From assembly GCA_018907035.1 (NCBI GenBank), contig JACCIC010000004.1, positions 5,993,501 to 6,057,500 of the forward strand: a stretch of DNA of 64,000 nucleotides, in the 5' to 3' direction. The stretch is from Sycobia sp. Sy_11 (taxonomy: Eukaryota; Arthropoda; Insecta; Hymenoptera; Epichrysomallidae). Position 1 is the stretch's first letter, and each line of letters starts with the position of its first letter. Below are positions 24,771 to 38,037 of this stretch, piece by piece. The notes beneath the pieces are model-generated. The model saw only the letters and a program-made list of their open reading frames with translations. It had not been told where the DNA came from and did no database searches. Made by a program: the position numbers and the translations under genes.

Positions 24771-25168
24771 GTTTTTCATTAATTTCACTCGGTCCCGCTG
24801 CGTGCTCGTATACATCGGCGATATTTTTTTTATCTCCTCCCTTCCCGGCTTTGGGACATTTTCGTGTCCACCTCCATGGGCTGAGGCTGTCGTTACACAC
24901 GACTTTTGTGAGCGCACCATACTCTAATAGAGTTTTTGTGCATACAATCTGTACAAATTGATCTTGTTAATTTTTAACGATTGGGAAGCTTGCGATTTAC
25001 CCGTGGTATGAGAAATTGGACACACACACACACATGATCTTTTCCATTTTAAAAATAAAAAAATGTTTTAGAAACGTAACTGGTTCTAACTACTCTTAAA
25101 ATAATTACGAGTAAAACGTAATCTCTATGAAAGGCATTTTAGTAATATAAATATCAATCTAAATATAT

Positions 25169-25731
25169 TGATTAACAAATATTTTTTCATTGGTCTTAGA
25201 GTCCAATCAAATCCATCGAAAACAATACGTAACAATATCAATACATATCTACATTAACATTAATACATAAATACACAAAAATAATAAAAAAAAAATAAAA
25301 ATTAAAAATTATGATAGTCAGACTGTCCTTATTTACAGTCACCCCCTTAGAATAATCTGAAAATAAAATATTAGCTGAAAAAATTTTTTGTTAGTAAAGT
25401 GCAGTCTGACTGTCCCCAACACCCTTACCTAATTGAAGATCCAGTCCAACGTTTCGAGCTCGCTACGGCTCCTCATCAGAGACTGATGAGTGATTGCACA
25501 TTACTAACAAAAAACTTTGTCAGCTAATATTTTATTTTCAGATTAGTATACAGGGGTGACTGTAAATAAGGACAGTCTGACTGTCATTATAATTTTTAAT
25601 TTTAATTTTTTTTTTATTATTCTTGTGTATTGATGTATTAATGTTAATGTAGATATGTATCGATATTGTTACGTATGGTTTTCGATTGATTTGATTGGAC
25701 TGTAAGACCAATGAAAAAATATTTATTAATT
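25169..25731. mobile_element. Foldback element (copy D), ~240 bp arms, central hammerhead-like motif
   Basis: Near-perfect palindrome. Left arm about 25169-25406, right arm about 25490-25731, loop about 83 bp. Arm landmarks: TTTTTTCATTGGTCTTA, TTACGTATG/CAATACGTAAC counterparts, GACAGTCTGACTGTCATTAT and GGGGTGACTGTAAATAAGG. The loop carries ACTGTCCCCAACACCC and, on the minus strand at 25446-25479, CTGATGAG-GAGC...GCTC-GAAACG. A perfect 8-bp inverted repeat, CTCATCAG-AGA-CTGATGAG, lies at 25472-25490. Right of the element, GTCGACAAAAGTAC (about 25743-25756) matches the right flank of copy B. No coding capacity. Confidence 0.9.
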
Positions 25732-25756
25732 TGTTTATAAGCAGTCGACAAAAGTA

Positions 25757-26399
25757 CAATTAAAGTATTCCAAATATATTGATTTAATTCATTTTATTAA
25801 TGCATATAGTGGTGACATTTTTTTAGGGAATCTGAGAATTATTAGAAATAAAGGAAAGTTAAATTATTTCTTAGGTTACGTTATCTACACGATAGCTTTG
25901 ATTTCGCATATTATTCAGAAAAAGATCCTTATATTTATCGATGCCATAGGAATTTATCGCATCCATAATTGGTTTAGAAATTGCAATATAAGCACATAGT
26001 TATATTTAATGCTTTAGCATTTATTTTAGTGTACTGTAAGACCTCTACAGATATTTATTCGACTAATGTAAATTTTTAAATATATATCATTGTTAAAACC
26101 ATTGTCTTTTGTACGATTAGAAGATTATGTTAGCTCTCTTTTAATCACTTCTAATCTAGTAAATTACGCAATTTAAAAATTGAACATTTGAATTTTATTA
26201 TACAGGGCTAGAAAAATATATAGAGAAGTTAAAAATGGTAGACGTCTCTAATACAGATATAAATATCTTTATATTAAAAAAAAAACAGGTGCGAATCAAG
26301 GCCTTCGTATATAATATATAGATAGTAGTCTTCTCCGACATCTTCACCCATAGTTATCTTTATGAAAGAAAAAAAACCAGAGGACCCACCAACAACACC
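25757..26399. other. AT-rich intergenic, nothing seen
   Basis: No gene or bounded repeat recognised. Confidence 0.55.
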
Positions 26400-26960
26400 T
26401 CCCGCCTCGAGATAATCGATGGCTTTTCATTCGTTAAATCCTCGTTCGGCCGCACGCGCGCCCTCCGCGAACCCCCGCGTACGCGCGCACTATTACGACC
26501 CCGGGGGCAAATTACACGCCGCCGCATAATCCTGACCGGTGTCTGCGCATCCCGAATACCGCGCTGCTGCTGCCGCTGCCGCCCGCCCCTTTTTCGCCGA
26601 CGCGACGACGCGACGACGCATCTCCCCCGCTCCCCCCAACCCGGCACCGTCGGCGCTAGCGCGGTCAACGGTAAAGCGCGCGCTGGAACAAGACGTTGAG
26701 TATAGTATATATAGATGCGCGCGTGCACAGGAGGCGCCCGACCTCGCACCCGACGCGACGGCGGCGCATCGACGGCTCGTCGCCCATTACGTACATATAC
26801 ACCTACCCATACGCCAAGACCGATCGGCAGAGTGCAGGGATGCGCGCGCACGTGTGTGGCGCGCAGGCGAAACTAATATTGGCGCCGATGTAATGTATAA
26901 TGTATGGCTTATAAAGACGTTCCAAGGTGGGCCTCCTCTCCGGCGATGAAATATCCATTT
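26400..26960. other. Strong CpG-rich block
   Basis: The densest CpG block outside the ato region. Antiparallel open frames of ~160 (minus) and ~136 (plus) codons overlap it; both are Arg/Ala/Pro-rich and neither shows a domain, so they are explained by scarce stop codons. Candidate promoter or enhancer. Confidence 0.55.
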
Positions 26961-27106
26961 GAATGATCGTGTAATATGAGGGGGCGGTGCCGCGAAAGAT
27001 AAATGGACGAGGATTCGAATGATTTCACGTGTGTTGTAATTGACATCTCCGGTGTTACGCGTAGTACGTTTCAATAATACGGGTGTGTCGGAGAAGCCGC
27101 GTATAG

Positions 27107-27108
<2 letters not shown>

Positions 27109-27137
<29 letters not shown>
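27109..27137. repeat. Poly-T run
   Basis: About 29 consecutive T; A on the other strand, possibly the tail of an old retroposed sequence, though no body was recognised. Confidence 0.9.
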
Positions 27138-27142
<5 letters not shown>

Positions 27143-28566
27143 CAAACAATTTCGACAGTCCAGTGGCGAATCAATGAAATTCTAATTCATTCGATAATGG
27201 CAGAATTGATGGAAGTTACGCATTTCTTTATCCTGACAGTAGAAGTACGCTGAACGACAATTTTGAAGTATAAAATTGTCGTATTAAAGAATCGCCGTTA
27301 CAACTTCTGTTATGTTACGCGGTATGATGACGTTCACATACTCCGACCAGCTTGATGGTTAATTATAATTGAGAGAAGAAAAGTCTGAAACTTGTACGAC
27401 CGAGAATCGCAGGCGTCAGACCTTCCGTTTTCCCTATACAGATGCTTCGTCTTTTTTCTTCAGAATATGATTATTCCAAGAAATAAGTGTATATATCTGA
27501 TAGTATATCTATATTCTAATTACATGTTACACACACATACACACACTGCGTTTTGTGTATTATTTGTTACTTTCATAAAATATGGTGAGGTTAAAAAACA
27601 TATATAACCGTGTGATCATAGGATATAGTAAAAATTAATAATAATTTGATGGATTATCTACAAGTGAATAATAGTATGATTTTTGTTGTGGATACTTATG
27701 AATCATAAGCTCTATCATATGATTGTATGTAGTTGAATAATATAATATTATAGCAATATTATGTTTATTATATATAAATTTTAACATAATATTTTATCTA
27801 AGTCTTTTGTCTAAATTACGTTAAAATAAGCCAACTTTTCCTATGTGGTTGCACCTGACGTCAATGTGGCGCATAAAATCGACATACAGTCAGTATTCTA
27901 CATCTTAAATTTTAGAAGAAAAAAAATTAAAATTAATTATAACGTCGACAAACGTATCACAAAAAATACTGCCAAGTGATCTTTTTCTTCATGCCGCCGG
28001 AGGATATATATTTGTTGAACGCGTAAAATTACGAAAACGTCCCCCGTTATTTAAATTCAAAAACATAATACGTAAACCTAATGGCGTATTCATCATTTAT
28101 GATATACGGATGGCACACCGCTACGTACATTTCATTCGATGTGTGCCCCTTATATGGTCTCGATGCTCGGACACTTCCATGAGCGCTACGGCTGCAGATA
28201 TACCTGTAATAAAATTAATTGATAACGTATAAAGGACGCTCTATGTTGAAAAAAGAAGAAGAAGAAGAAGAAGCAACAACCAGTGTATGCAAGATAAAGA
28301 CTATTATTACACGGTGTACAAATATTCCTTCTTAATCCTCATAGAACTAAGCAGCGCGGGATATTATTGCTATTATAGCGCGGTATGTAGAGGGGGCTGA
28401 CAATTGCTTTACACGAAAACGTCGAGTACGGGACGCATCCTTGTAATTTCGCTGCCGCGGAGTCGTCCTGTTTGTCAATATATTATACGGCCTATAAATG
28501 ATCTTTAAGGACCGTCTTTACTCGAGGGTGTAACGGCACATGTGTGCAGATGTAAGATTGTTTTCT

Positions 28567-28570
<4 letters not shown>
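27138..28570. other. Intergenic, nothing recognised
   Basis: AT-rich, with a GAA triplet tract near 28254-28272 and a modest CpG stretch at about 28390-28480. Confidence 0.5.

Positions 28571-28626
<56 letters not shown>
28571..28626. repeat. (TA)n microsatellite
   Basis: About 28 TA units. Confidence 0.97.
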
Positions 28627-28628
<2 letters not shown>

Positions 28629-28918
28629 CGTCTATTCGAAAGAGAGGAAGCTTCAATTATACAAGATTATTATGTACACGAACGCTCGAGTGAGCGTCTG
28701 CTGTGTACAGCCGAGCGGTCCAAGTCAAAATCGCGACTCTGACCAATGGATCACTTGGTAAGAAATAATTCAAGAATGACACGGGCCATTTTTAAAATGA
28801 GAAGCGTACAAACTGGTACAAATAAACGAAATAACAAATATCTAGCCGTCTCTATAGACACAATCTGAAACGTTTTTTTTATTTTTTCATTGCTTATATA
28901 TAACATACATATTTTTGT

Positions 28919-28954
28919 TTATAAATAAATAAATAAATAAATAAAATACATAAA

Positions 28955-29002
<48 letters not shown>
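28919..29002. repeat. Compound (AAAT)n and (TA)n microsatellite
   Basis: About six AAAT units followed after a short gap by about 22 TA units. Confidence 0.95.
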
Positions 29003-29005
<3 letters not shown>

Positions 29006-29979
29006 CAGAAAAGAAAATAATTATGAACAATTTAACTATGATTCAAAAGTTTTGATTCTTTTTACATTCTAAAGCATAAATAAATGTTTTATAATATTCG
29101 TCTAATGAAACAGGTTCTTCCAAATTTTTTCTTTCTTTTTTTTTGATCAACAAATCGTTCTTGCAAGTCTGATATTCTTATACCGATATACAAAATTAAA
29201 AAATTGAAAAAAAAACTGTAAAAGTTCAGTTATATTTTGCAAATATTTAATTATCTGTTAACCTGCTACTTAAAAAGAAGTAATGTTATATTATTAATAA
29301 TATTGTAATATTACGGAAGGAATATACAAGTCTTTGAAAAAACCAAGATTATTTGTGAATTTCAAAAAGAACGAAGATGAACCGCCAGTTTTTGGAAATT
29401 ACGGGAGACAGGTCGGGTTAAGAGTATTTTACTAATCTGAAATATAACCTCTACTCTGATAGACATACGATGTATATATACGTGGAGGCTCGTTTACACG
29501 GTCTCGAAAATCCATAGAAGAATAGACGAATAATAGAATGAAAAAAAAAAAACGAAGAATACACGAGCAACCTTAAACGAAAGAGATCGGAGTGCCAAAT
29601 GATTACAGGAGGCAACTGTTCGACGCCGCCACCGGCGAAGTGCGCGGCGGCGGCGGCGGCCACGCGGCAGAACGAGGGGCATATTAGAGAAAAAGGGCGA
29701 ACCACCTCCTCTATTATAGTTTTAAGCTACATATATATTATATATCTAGCTCTTTCTCTCCTCCGCCGAGGTCGATGCATATACGTATATGTAATATATA
29801 GAATGTATTATGTATATATGTATGTATATATACATACATATATATATATACATAAACGAGAAGACGCGTGGGCAAATTATATCCGCGCGGATCAATGAAA
29901 CGGATCGTTATCCTTGCCCCTGCTTCTTCTCTCTTTCGCCTCTGAATATATACCATAGAACTCCTATTGCTTCTTTCTG

Positions 29980-29981
<2 letters not shown>

Positions 29982-30031
<50 letters not shown>
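29982..30031. repeat. (TA)n microsatellite
   Basis: About 25 TA units. Confidence 0.97.
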
Positions 30032-30034
<3 letters not shown>

Positions 30035-30264
30035 TAGATCTTCCTAGAGTTTGCGGGTCTATATAGATTTCGGAACGAGACGGCAAATCTGGTTTTTTTT
30101 TTGCACAATCAAGGCTGCGTAGGGACGAAAGAATACAAAGAAGAGGTAATTTTGACTTTGGCGAAGCATGAAGAAAGGGTCAAAAGGGTAAGTGAAATTC
30201 GCGCGCGCGCGTGTGTGTGTGTAAAATTGGATGTCACGCGTTAATTATATTATAGGAACTTTAT

Positions 30265-30266
<2 letters not shown>

Positions 30267-30319
<53 letters not shown>
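30267..30319. repeat. (TA)n microsatellite
   Basis: About 26 TA units; a short GC/GT tract lies just upstream (30201-30222). Confidence 0.97.
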
Positions 30320-30322
<3 letters not shown>

Positions 30323-31034
30323 TTTTTTCCAGGATCTTTTGTGTATTATAAAGTTATTAAACGTATAAAACTCAATATTTCAAGTACGAAAGCGCAGTAA
30401 CAGTAACGAAAGCGCCTTGAAGAAATAATAAATTATATTCAACGTATGAGTATCTAAAGATTAATCGCCTTACAAAATTATATAATTTTCATATAACATT
30501 TTAAAATTAATATTCTATAATAGAATGTTTATAGAATATAAAAATAACGCTCGCCTCGGTTTTATAAAACAGTCTATACATGCATTTTCTTATTCTGCCT
30601 TAGAATATTAATTTTAGGCGTTAATGAAAAATATCTCTTGCCACTTTTTATTTCTAAAATTCTGTAGGTCTATAATTGTAAAAAATAATCATCTGTATTT
30701 GTGCAATTTTCGTGAGAAAAATTCGTTATTTTACAATTTCTTGAGCACACGAAAGTTATTTCGTTGAATTTCGATGTCTGACAAATCTCATTATACGTAT
30801 ATAGGTCTTCGGGGCACAATAAAGACACGCACGTACACACGTATAAACACACTGCGCACTTTGTTCGAGCCCTAAACCGGCCTAAACGCTACGGCCTATT
30901 TGAATCCGTATATAATATGCGCACGATCTAAAGCAGCGCGATCGATAAAGAGGCACGGCCAAATTAGTCACCCACTGTCAGAGAGGCCGATCTAAAAAGG
31001 ATAAAAACAGAAAGAAAGAAAGAACAGTTGGAAG

Positions 31035-31036
<2 letters not shown>

Positions 31037-31068
<32 letters not shown>
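31037..31068. repeat. (CT)n microsatellite
   Basis: About 16 CT units. Confidence 0.97.
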
Positions 31069-31071
<3 letters not shown>

Positions 31072-33399
31072 CCCTCTCTGTCTCTTGGAATCGGCATCCG
31101 TTGCGCGCCGCTACTGCAGCGCGGCATGTCTATATATCGCTTGGAAAAAAATAAAGGAGAAGGTGTCTTTATTTTTCGTTCTCTCAAAAATTCGAAAGAT
31201 ATTCGCCGCTTTCTAAGCTATATACACGCACGCAGGCACGCACACACAGAGTCAAACGGGGAACGATGGGAGGGGTGGGGGAGACTGCCTATGTCGATTC
31301 CATCCACCAATACACACATGCTCCTGAATGCATATAAATAGCACACGTAAACCCGGGAGATTCTGCGCCCTGCAGCACCCGGTTCTCGCGACGCGCGCGT
31401 GCCTCTAATCCCCACTTTTTATCTAATTTATATGTATGCTTCTATATTTCGCGCGGCTCCCCCGGCATCCTTTGAATATTCGAGGCGCTGATGCGGGACT
31501 CCCGCTCATATATATATATATATACACACTGTATAATACATCGGCGTGGGAAGGAGCATTCTCGCCGTCCGAGCTGCCGCTGTCGGCCAAGAAATGCGTC
31601 TTCGCATACTTTTTTCATCTCCGTTTTCTTCCTCTTCTTCCTCTTCTTTTTTTATGCACTATGCGCGACATATACCTTGTATATATATATATATAACTTG
31701 TCGCTCGATGCGTGGTCGACTTCCTTTTTCTTCTGTCCCTCTCTCTAATGCCGTCGTCCTGTGAACGTCTCTTTTGGGGGAGATTATATTGATATAGAGT
31801 GAGAACAGTGCGTTTTACCAGGTTTTACAGAGGTATTAGTGTCTGGTTTTAACGTCGAATAGCTCTTTCTGGTTGACCCATTAGGTTTGCCTGTGTATGC
31901 ACGCGCGCGTTTGTGATTGAGTGAAGGGGAGTGTCAGTAAATTGCTCACGCAGCTTCCTAATTAAATATAATGCGAGTACAAGTTTTCAGATTATATATA
32001 GATTAAGCTTTTTCGAGGTTATAACTATTATAGAAACGAATCAACAAACACACACACATACACACACGCGCGCGCGCGTATTAAGGGTTGGTCAAAAAAG
32101 AGGTAAAAAATTACTCTTTAAAATCACATGTGTAAAAATTGAAAATCAACGAATTATAACTGTTCGAATGAGCAATTTTAATATATGTAAATGATTTAGT
32201 TTTTATTTTATTTCTTTTTATTTATTAATATTCTATATCATTGGGAGAAAAAGCTGTTGATAGTTATAATGCTCTCAAACGCAAATTTTTGCCAAAGTTA
32301 ATAGCAAAGAATAATGTTTAAGTCATGAAAATAGCCAAGCAATAGTCAATATATAGTCGCATTAAGAAATATTGGAGCATTTTCATTACTAATTGAGTAT
32401 GACGAGAAAACAAAATAAGAAAGGATTAACCTCAAATTCAACTTAATATGCAGAAACTTATTGGTATAAAAATGCTCTAAATCTGTCCCAAATGGTTATT
32501 TTATCATTCGTAACTTTTCATTCTTTCATCGACGGTGCATATTTTACCTAAGACAAAACAGTCTACACTATCTAATATAAAGTATATTTACGAGAACGCT
32601 GTGAGGTGTGAACCTACCACAACCGTTTCAGACATAGTAAGCTGTTGTAGAAGTACAACTGAATAGTTTACATATCTTTTTTTCTAGTAATGTTCCTGGG
32701 GTGCTCGTTTACCGCTCGTCAGTGGAAAATGGTTATTTAGAAAGTCAATGTGAGCTAGGGAATAAAAATGTCAAAATTCTCTTTATTTACGATTACAAAA
32801 TATGAATAAATATAGATATTTTATTTATTGAAACGGTAATTCCTTTCTTAACAAAAAAAAAGAGAGGTCAGCATGGGCAATAAATGGTCCATCGATTTTT
32901 CGTCCTTTAATTCCAATAAAAGTAGGAGATATTACGAACTTGACTTTTTTCTCTCGCGCATTCACAGCCGAGCCGGCTCTTCGTTCGACGGCTCTGGGAA
33001 TTGATTCGCTTCTACGTATACAGAAAATTCAACACCCCATCAGGCACCTCACACGGTGACGACAGGAGTCCATTCTTCCTCTCCGCTCTCCTCTCGCGGG
33101 AACTTTGCATTCCTTTCGAAAACAATCCCGGCCTCTCTCGTACAGTCCAAAACAGGAAGCCTGTATATACTATAATATACTATATGCATACATACATACA
33201 TGCGTGCACACATACATACATATATAAATTAGGCGTGACGCAAATCCAAGATCCTTATCCTGGGCGATGGCTTGTATATTAGAAACGGACGCGTGAGTGG
33301 TTTCTGCACCTGTGTGTACACGCATAGGTGTTGTTGCAGCATCCCGTCGCGGACTGCGCTGACCGCACATTATATACATCTATAAAGGGGTCGTGTTCG
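31069..33399. other. Intergenic with mixed GC content, no gene recognised
   Basis: CpG-richer near 31080-31620 and AT-rich from 31950 to 32930. Inspected frames are short and lack domain patterns. Confidence 0.5.
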
Positions 33400-33874
33400 G
33401 CGCGCCAATAGAGCCATGGGATTCGTGCCCGCGGCGCTGGGCCGCGCATTTAACCGGTCGCCGAAAAAGGTGCGACGCAACGCGCCAATGCCGCGAGGCG
33501 AGAATTACGGGGGATCAACCTAATAGGCGTTGTTAAGAAGTGTACGTATATATAACTATATATATATATATATATATATATGGAGCGAGCTCTATATATA
33601 TATAAGGAACCCCGGGGAGGATTAAGCCGACGGACTAATACTTTAGCCTCTCTATCCGGGGATTGGCGGTCGGCGGCGTATGGACCTCGGACGCTCCCCG
33701 GGAGCTGGCGGGCGCGCGAGCGAGCCCGATTTTTCGGGGATATCGCCCCTGGCGGGGACGCCCAGAGCGTAGCGGGGGCACCACGCGCGTAATCCTACAC
33801 GCGAGGAGAGGAATGACAGAGATCGGGTTGCCCCCACCCCGCCCTCCGCCCCGCCGTACACCTCGCCGGCCACT

Positions 33875-33926
<52 letters not shown>

Positions 33927-34520
33927 TCGCTCCTTTTCTCAAGCCCTCGGCGGGTGGATGGGGCGGCAGGGGGGGGGTGGACCACCGTCGAGAAGGGCCG
34001 CATATTATCGTATATACGCAGCGCGCGGGAAGAAGAGAGCGAGAGTGAAAGTGTATATATAGAATGGGCGAGGGGAGAGGCGAGCCAAATTTTATCCTAC
34101 CTGTTTTCGCTAATTGAGCGAGTAAAGATGTAACTGGACCTGGTATACGCTTCTGAGGTATTTGCGCCCCGCTCCACACCCCCTCCCCGCAACCCTTCGC
34201 CCGTCTGTCCGCATCAGAGAGCCCCTCTTGTTCGCGACGGCACGGTTATATATATATATATATAATGCAACCCACTCCTGCACTTGACTCGACTTGTTGT
34301 CTTGCCCTGCCTCCCCCCCCCGCCGCTGCCTCCCTTGCCCTTTCAGTACTATACCACCATATATATACACAATGTATACACTGCAGCACCCGATTCTTTT
34401 GATTTTTTTCTCGGTCCTTCTTACTTTCCTTTTTGCCGCTCGTTACTGCCGTCGCGCGCCTCCTTTGACTCGTATATCGAAAGTGCAAGTGCGCTGGCTG
34501 CGCCTCGACCCGTGTGAATT
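33400..34520. other. CpG-rich block containing a (TA)n tract
   Basis: CpG-dense DNA at 33400-33870 and 33930-34520 flanks a (TA)n tract at 33876-33924. Overlapping frames of up to 175 codons read through the TA tract as Tyr-Ile repeats on both strands, showing that they are artefacts. Confidence 0.55.
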
Positions 34521-36250
34521 TCTGAAGTAACTGGCCTCAGCCTCGGGGATGCAGGAAATTCTCGCCAAAATCTGTCTGCATTATATGTGTATAAGCAGGT
34601 ATATAAGTATATAATTACGACGTATTATTCGCGGGACATTTTATACCATTCGCTTGCTAAGGGCCTGTTGATTAATAAATTATTTACTCATACATGTAAG
34701 TAAATGATAAGTACGGTCGATGGATTTAATTTTCGATTTGATAAGCTACAACCATTATATAATACTCTTAAGTATTGTATGCGTATATCATAAAATTATT
34801 ATTTCATGGATACTGAATATGTTTGTTTCAGAGAATAAAATTTTGTCGTATAGATTTCAGAAATAAAATCAAGGAGAATGTGAAAATAATAATAATAAAA
34901 ACGTTATTATTGCTAATAGAAAAATTTTCTTTAATTTTAAACTTGAATATTGACGGCGTTATCCAAGTTCAATGAAAAGGAAAACATTAACAAGGAACCG
35001 CATCGACAAAATTTAAGGTCATTTTATGGGATGACGATTGCTCGTTTATATACCGATCGAATAAAAAGTACGTTGATGTTTTTAACAATAGCATTACTAT
35101 AGGTAGTAAAACGAGAGTCGATAAAATTAAGAAAGCGGTAGGAATTAGATTTAAAGTATGAATCTTATGTTTCTGGCTAGTAAATGAACAATTGAATTCA
35201 AAATTATTTAATAATTAATATCTATACAATATTATAACATTGTGCCGTTTATTGAATAAAAGAAAAAACATAAGATACGTAAATTAACCATTGGAAAATG
35301 TGACAAAGAAACAATAAAGTCTGTTTTTCATTCGGTTTTTTCATCCCGAAAATTACTGTCAATCAATTAGTTTTAGAAACGTTTTCCATTTATTATTTAC
35401 TATCTAAATTTTCGCGTGTAACAATAAATTAAATAATTCTACTCTTTCATGTCTTAAACCAGCTACAATTGTTGGTCGTTAAACAGAAATACTATTCTAT
35501 TTATTTATAAAATGAATATTATTAATTTATTTTTTTGAAATTTTTTTCAAAATTCATGAATTGATTTCATATAATATTCATTAGAAACCTGAATTTACAA
35601 AGAGTTCATATACTGCATGTCTAGTGACTTGACACTCCGACAAGTGACAAAACGTTGCTTTTGTTAAAGTATAAGCTCGATGAAGACTTCATAAGTATAA
35701 CGCTGTATCTGAATACAGTCCAAATTATTGTCGATACGTTTAATATGTATTATATTGATAAGGTATATTAACGTGCCTATAAGATAATTAGAAATTATTA
35801 ACTCGATCAAAAATTTACAATTTATTAATTAAAACAATAATTAAAGACAATGAATATAATATAAGAATTCATAATAACGATATTAATTTTTTAGCAGGTC
35901 TATTTGTTATAGATAGTTTGAAGTTTGTTTTAAGGTAGACCTTAAATATAACCTAAAATATTTTTATGCGATACTAACTACCATGGGTATTAAATATCTA
36001 AAAAATAGGTTTAAAAATGTATCTATAAATGGGCGGAAATGACGAAAGAAAATGTTTAGCTAAATACTAGCGAAGTTAAATAACATGTTTCTAGGTAGTT
36101 TTTTTTCATAAAAAAATACCTTATATTTATGGGTTAACAATGTTTAGCATTTCTGCCAGCTAGAGCAGACTTAAAGGATGTAAAAAAAAAATCAATGCGG
36201 TCTAACAATTAAAACACTTGTCCTTAAAATTATGATTGGAGCCTGATAGC
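34521..36250. other. AT-rich desert, nothing seen
   Basis: Frequent stops in all frames; no bounded element found. Confidence 0.55.
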
Positions 36251-36620
36251 GAGTCAAGTGTATAGATTTAGGAGAGACGCCATTAGAGCAGCACAAGCCA
36301 ACGTCTGCGCCCCCCGGGAACCGGGCAAAGTACTTAATTCGCGAAGTTGCGCGAGACGGGCCTGTGAAATAAGAAAGAGAGAAAGAAAAAAAAAAAGAAA
36401 CGGGAGAGCAAATACGAAGGGGCGCGCGCATATAAAGGGAATCAGAAGCGCTGCTCTCGCTTGTTTATATAAAGGGCGGGTACGGCGGGGGAGAGAGGCC
36501 GCAGGTTCGCGCGCAAATTGCATTATAGAAAAATTGCCGATCGGCGCGTCTCGGGGCGCCGCCTTGCGCCCCCCTCGGCCAAATTGCCGGCGGATTTGAT
36601 GATGATGATAGATATATATA
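36251..36620. other. CpG-rich block
   Basis: Short CpG-dense island with a purine-rich insert (about 36369-36405). Frames on both strands are composition-driven. Confidence 0.5.
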
Positions 36621-37993
36621 TATATATGTAATTTATATAGATAGCAAAATCATCGACCGTCGGGTTAAACTGCGATAATGCGATTTGCGAGCCAAGAGGG
36701 CGCGAGAGTGAGAAAAAAGCGATGTTCTTTATATATAATTCACGGCCCTTTAAAGTGTTTGTTCGACGCGCAGTTTCGTCGGGGCAATACTTACATGGGC
36801 CTCGTGGCTATTTATTCTTCAAAACACTATTTTGCGGATATATATATATGTCGAGTATAATAATATTATATATATATAGTTCCTCGTTAATCCATTGTAA
36901 TAGGCCGGAAATTAAGAAGATCGGCTCTATTTAGATTTTTCGCCGTATTAAAATTGACAATAGAATATAGTAGTAGTAGGAGGAGTGGTGTAATGTGAGC
37001 GATTTTTGCATATTCTACAATAAGAAAATAAGAAATTGCGAACGTGCCGGTACACCGTATATAAATGGATATATAAATACATTTTTTACTTGTTTATTTA
37101 TTTGTTTTTATTACTTATTTATTTATTTATTTTATTTGTTCGACATTTTTGGAAATTAATTGACCTTAATGTGTACACGAGAATGAAGCATTTTTAAAAT
37201 GTATTTGCGTGCGTAAGCTTCAACTTTGTGTACCACAGCAAGAGCAAAAAAATTTTCCTTTTAATTCCATTCCCGCATATATATACCCCTGAAAATTTTG
37301 AATTATATCAGTTTAATTTTACTCTAGAATTTGTAATACAATTCTATTTTTTTAAACCAATTTTTTTATATGTGATGTTTTTGACTCATGTTTATGTATA
37401 TAATATAATACATATAACACGGGCATTACATCCCGGAAATTATTGTTACATAATGAGCTCAGGCCTTTGTCGGAATAGAATCCTCGTTAGGATCGGTTAC
37501 AACCTCAAAGGCTTGCGTCGAACCTTTCATCTTATATATATATATATAGGTATTTAGAGACACCTTTTTAAATAGCTTTGCGCGCGTGCGCACCGTTTTG
37601 TACGTTTTATGAATCCACAAACCGCAAGGTCTAACGCGATTATGTCGATATCTGTCGTATACAGATAGAAATTTTTCAAGGGTTTAAATATAGGCGTCAC
37701 GCAATGAGAAACATTTGCGGTTCTGTATATCAATACATATGTTTAATTGTATATTTTGTGTGTGTGCGTGTATGTGCGCGCAAAGAAGAGTCTTTCTCCT
37801 CCGCAGCCACAATAATGCCGAACGTGTGTATAATGAGGAGGCGGTCCGTCGCATCTAGAATAAAAGAAGAATTTGCGGCCCAGTTTGTCAAAAAAAATTC
37901 CTGGGGGCTCGGAACGTTTAAGCCCGGCGCGCGCGCGGGTGAACAATGCGGACGCGTGACTCCATATATTATTTTTCCCTTTTCGCACCCGCG

Positions 37994-37998
<5 letters not shown>

Positions 37999-38034
<36 letters not shown>
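37999..38034. repeat. (TA)n microsatellite
   Basis: About 18 TA units directly after a GC-alternating stretch. Confidence 0.97.

Positions 38035-38037
<3 letters not shown>

Noticed and set aside
26360..26949. Overlapping 163- and 136-codon frames on opposite strands
   Set aside because: Arg/Ala/Pro-rich, antiparallel and without domains or splice sites; a by-product of CpG-rich composition.
33635..34179. Frames of 122-175 codons on both strands
   Set aside because: They run through a (TA)n tract as Tyr-Ile repeats on both strands, which a real gene would not do.
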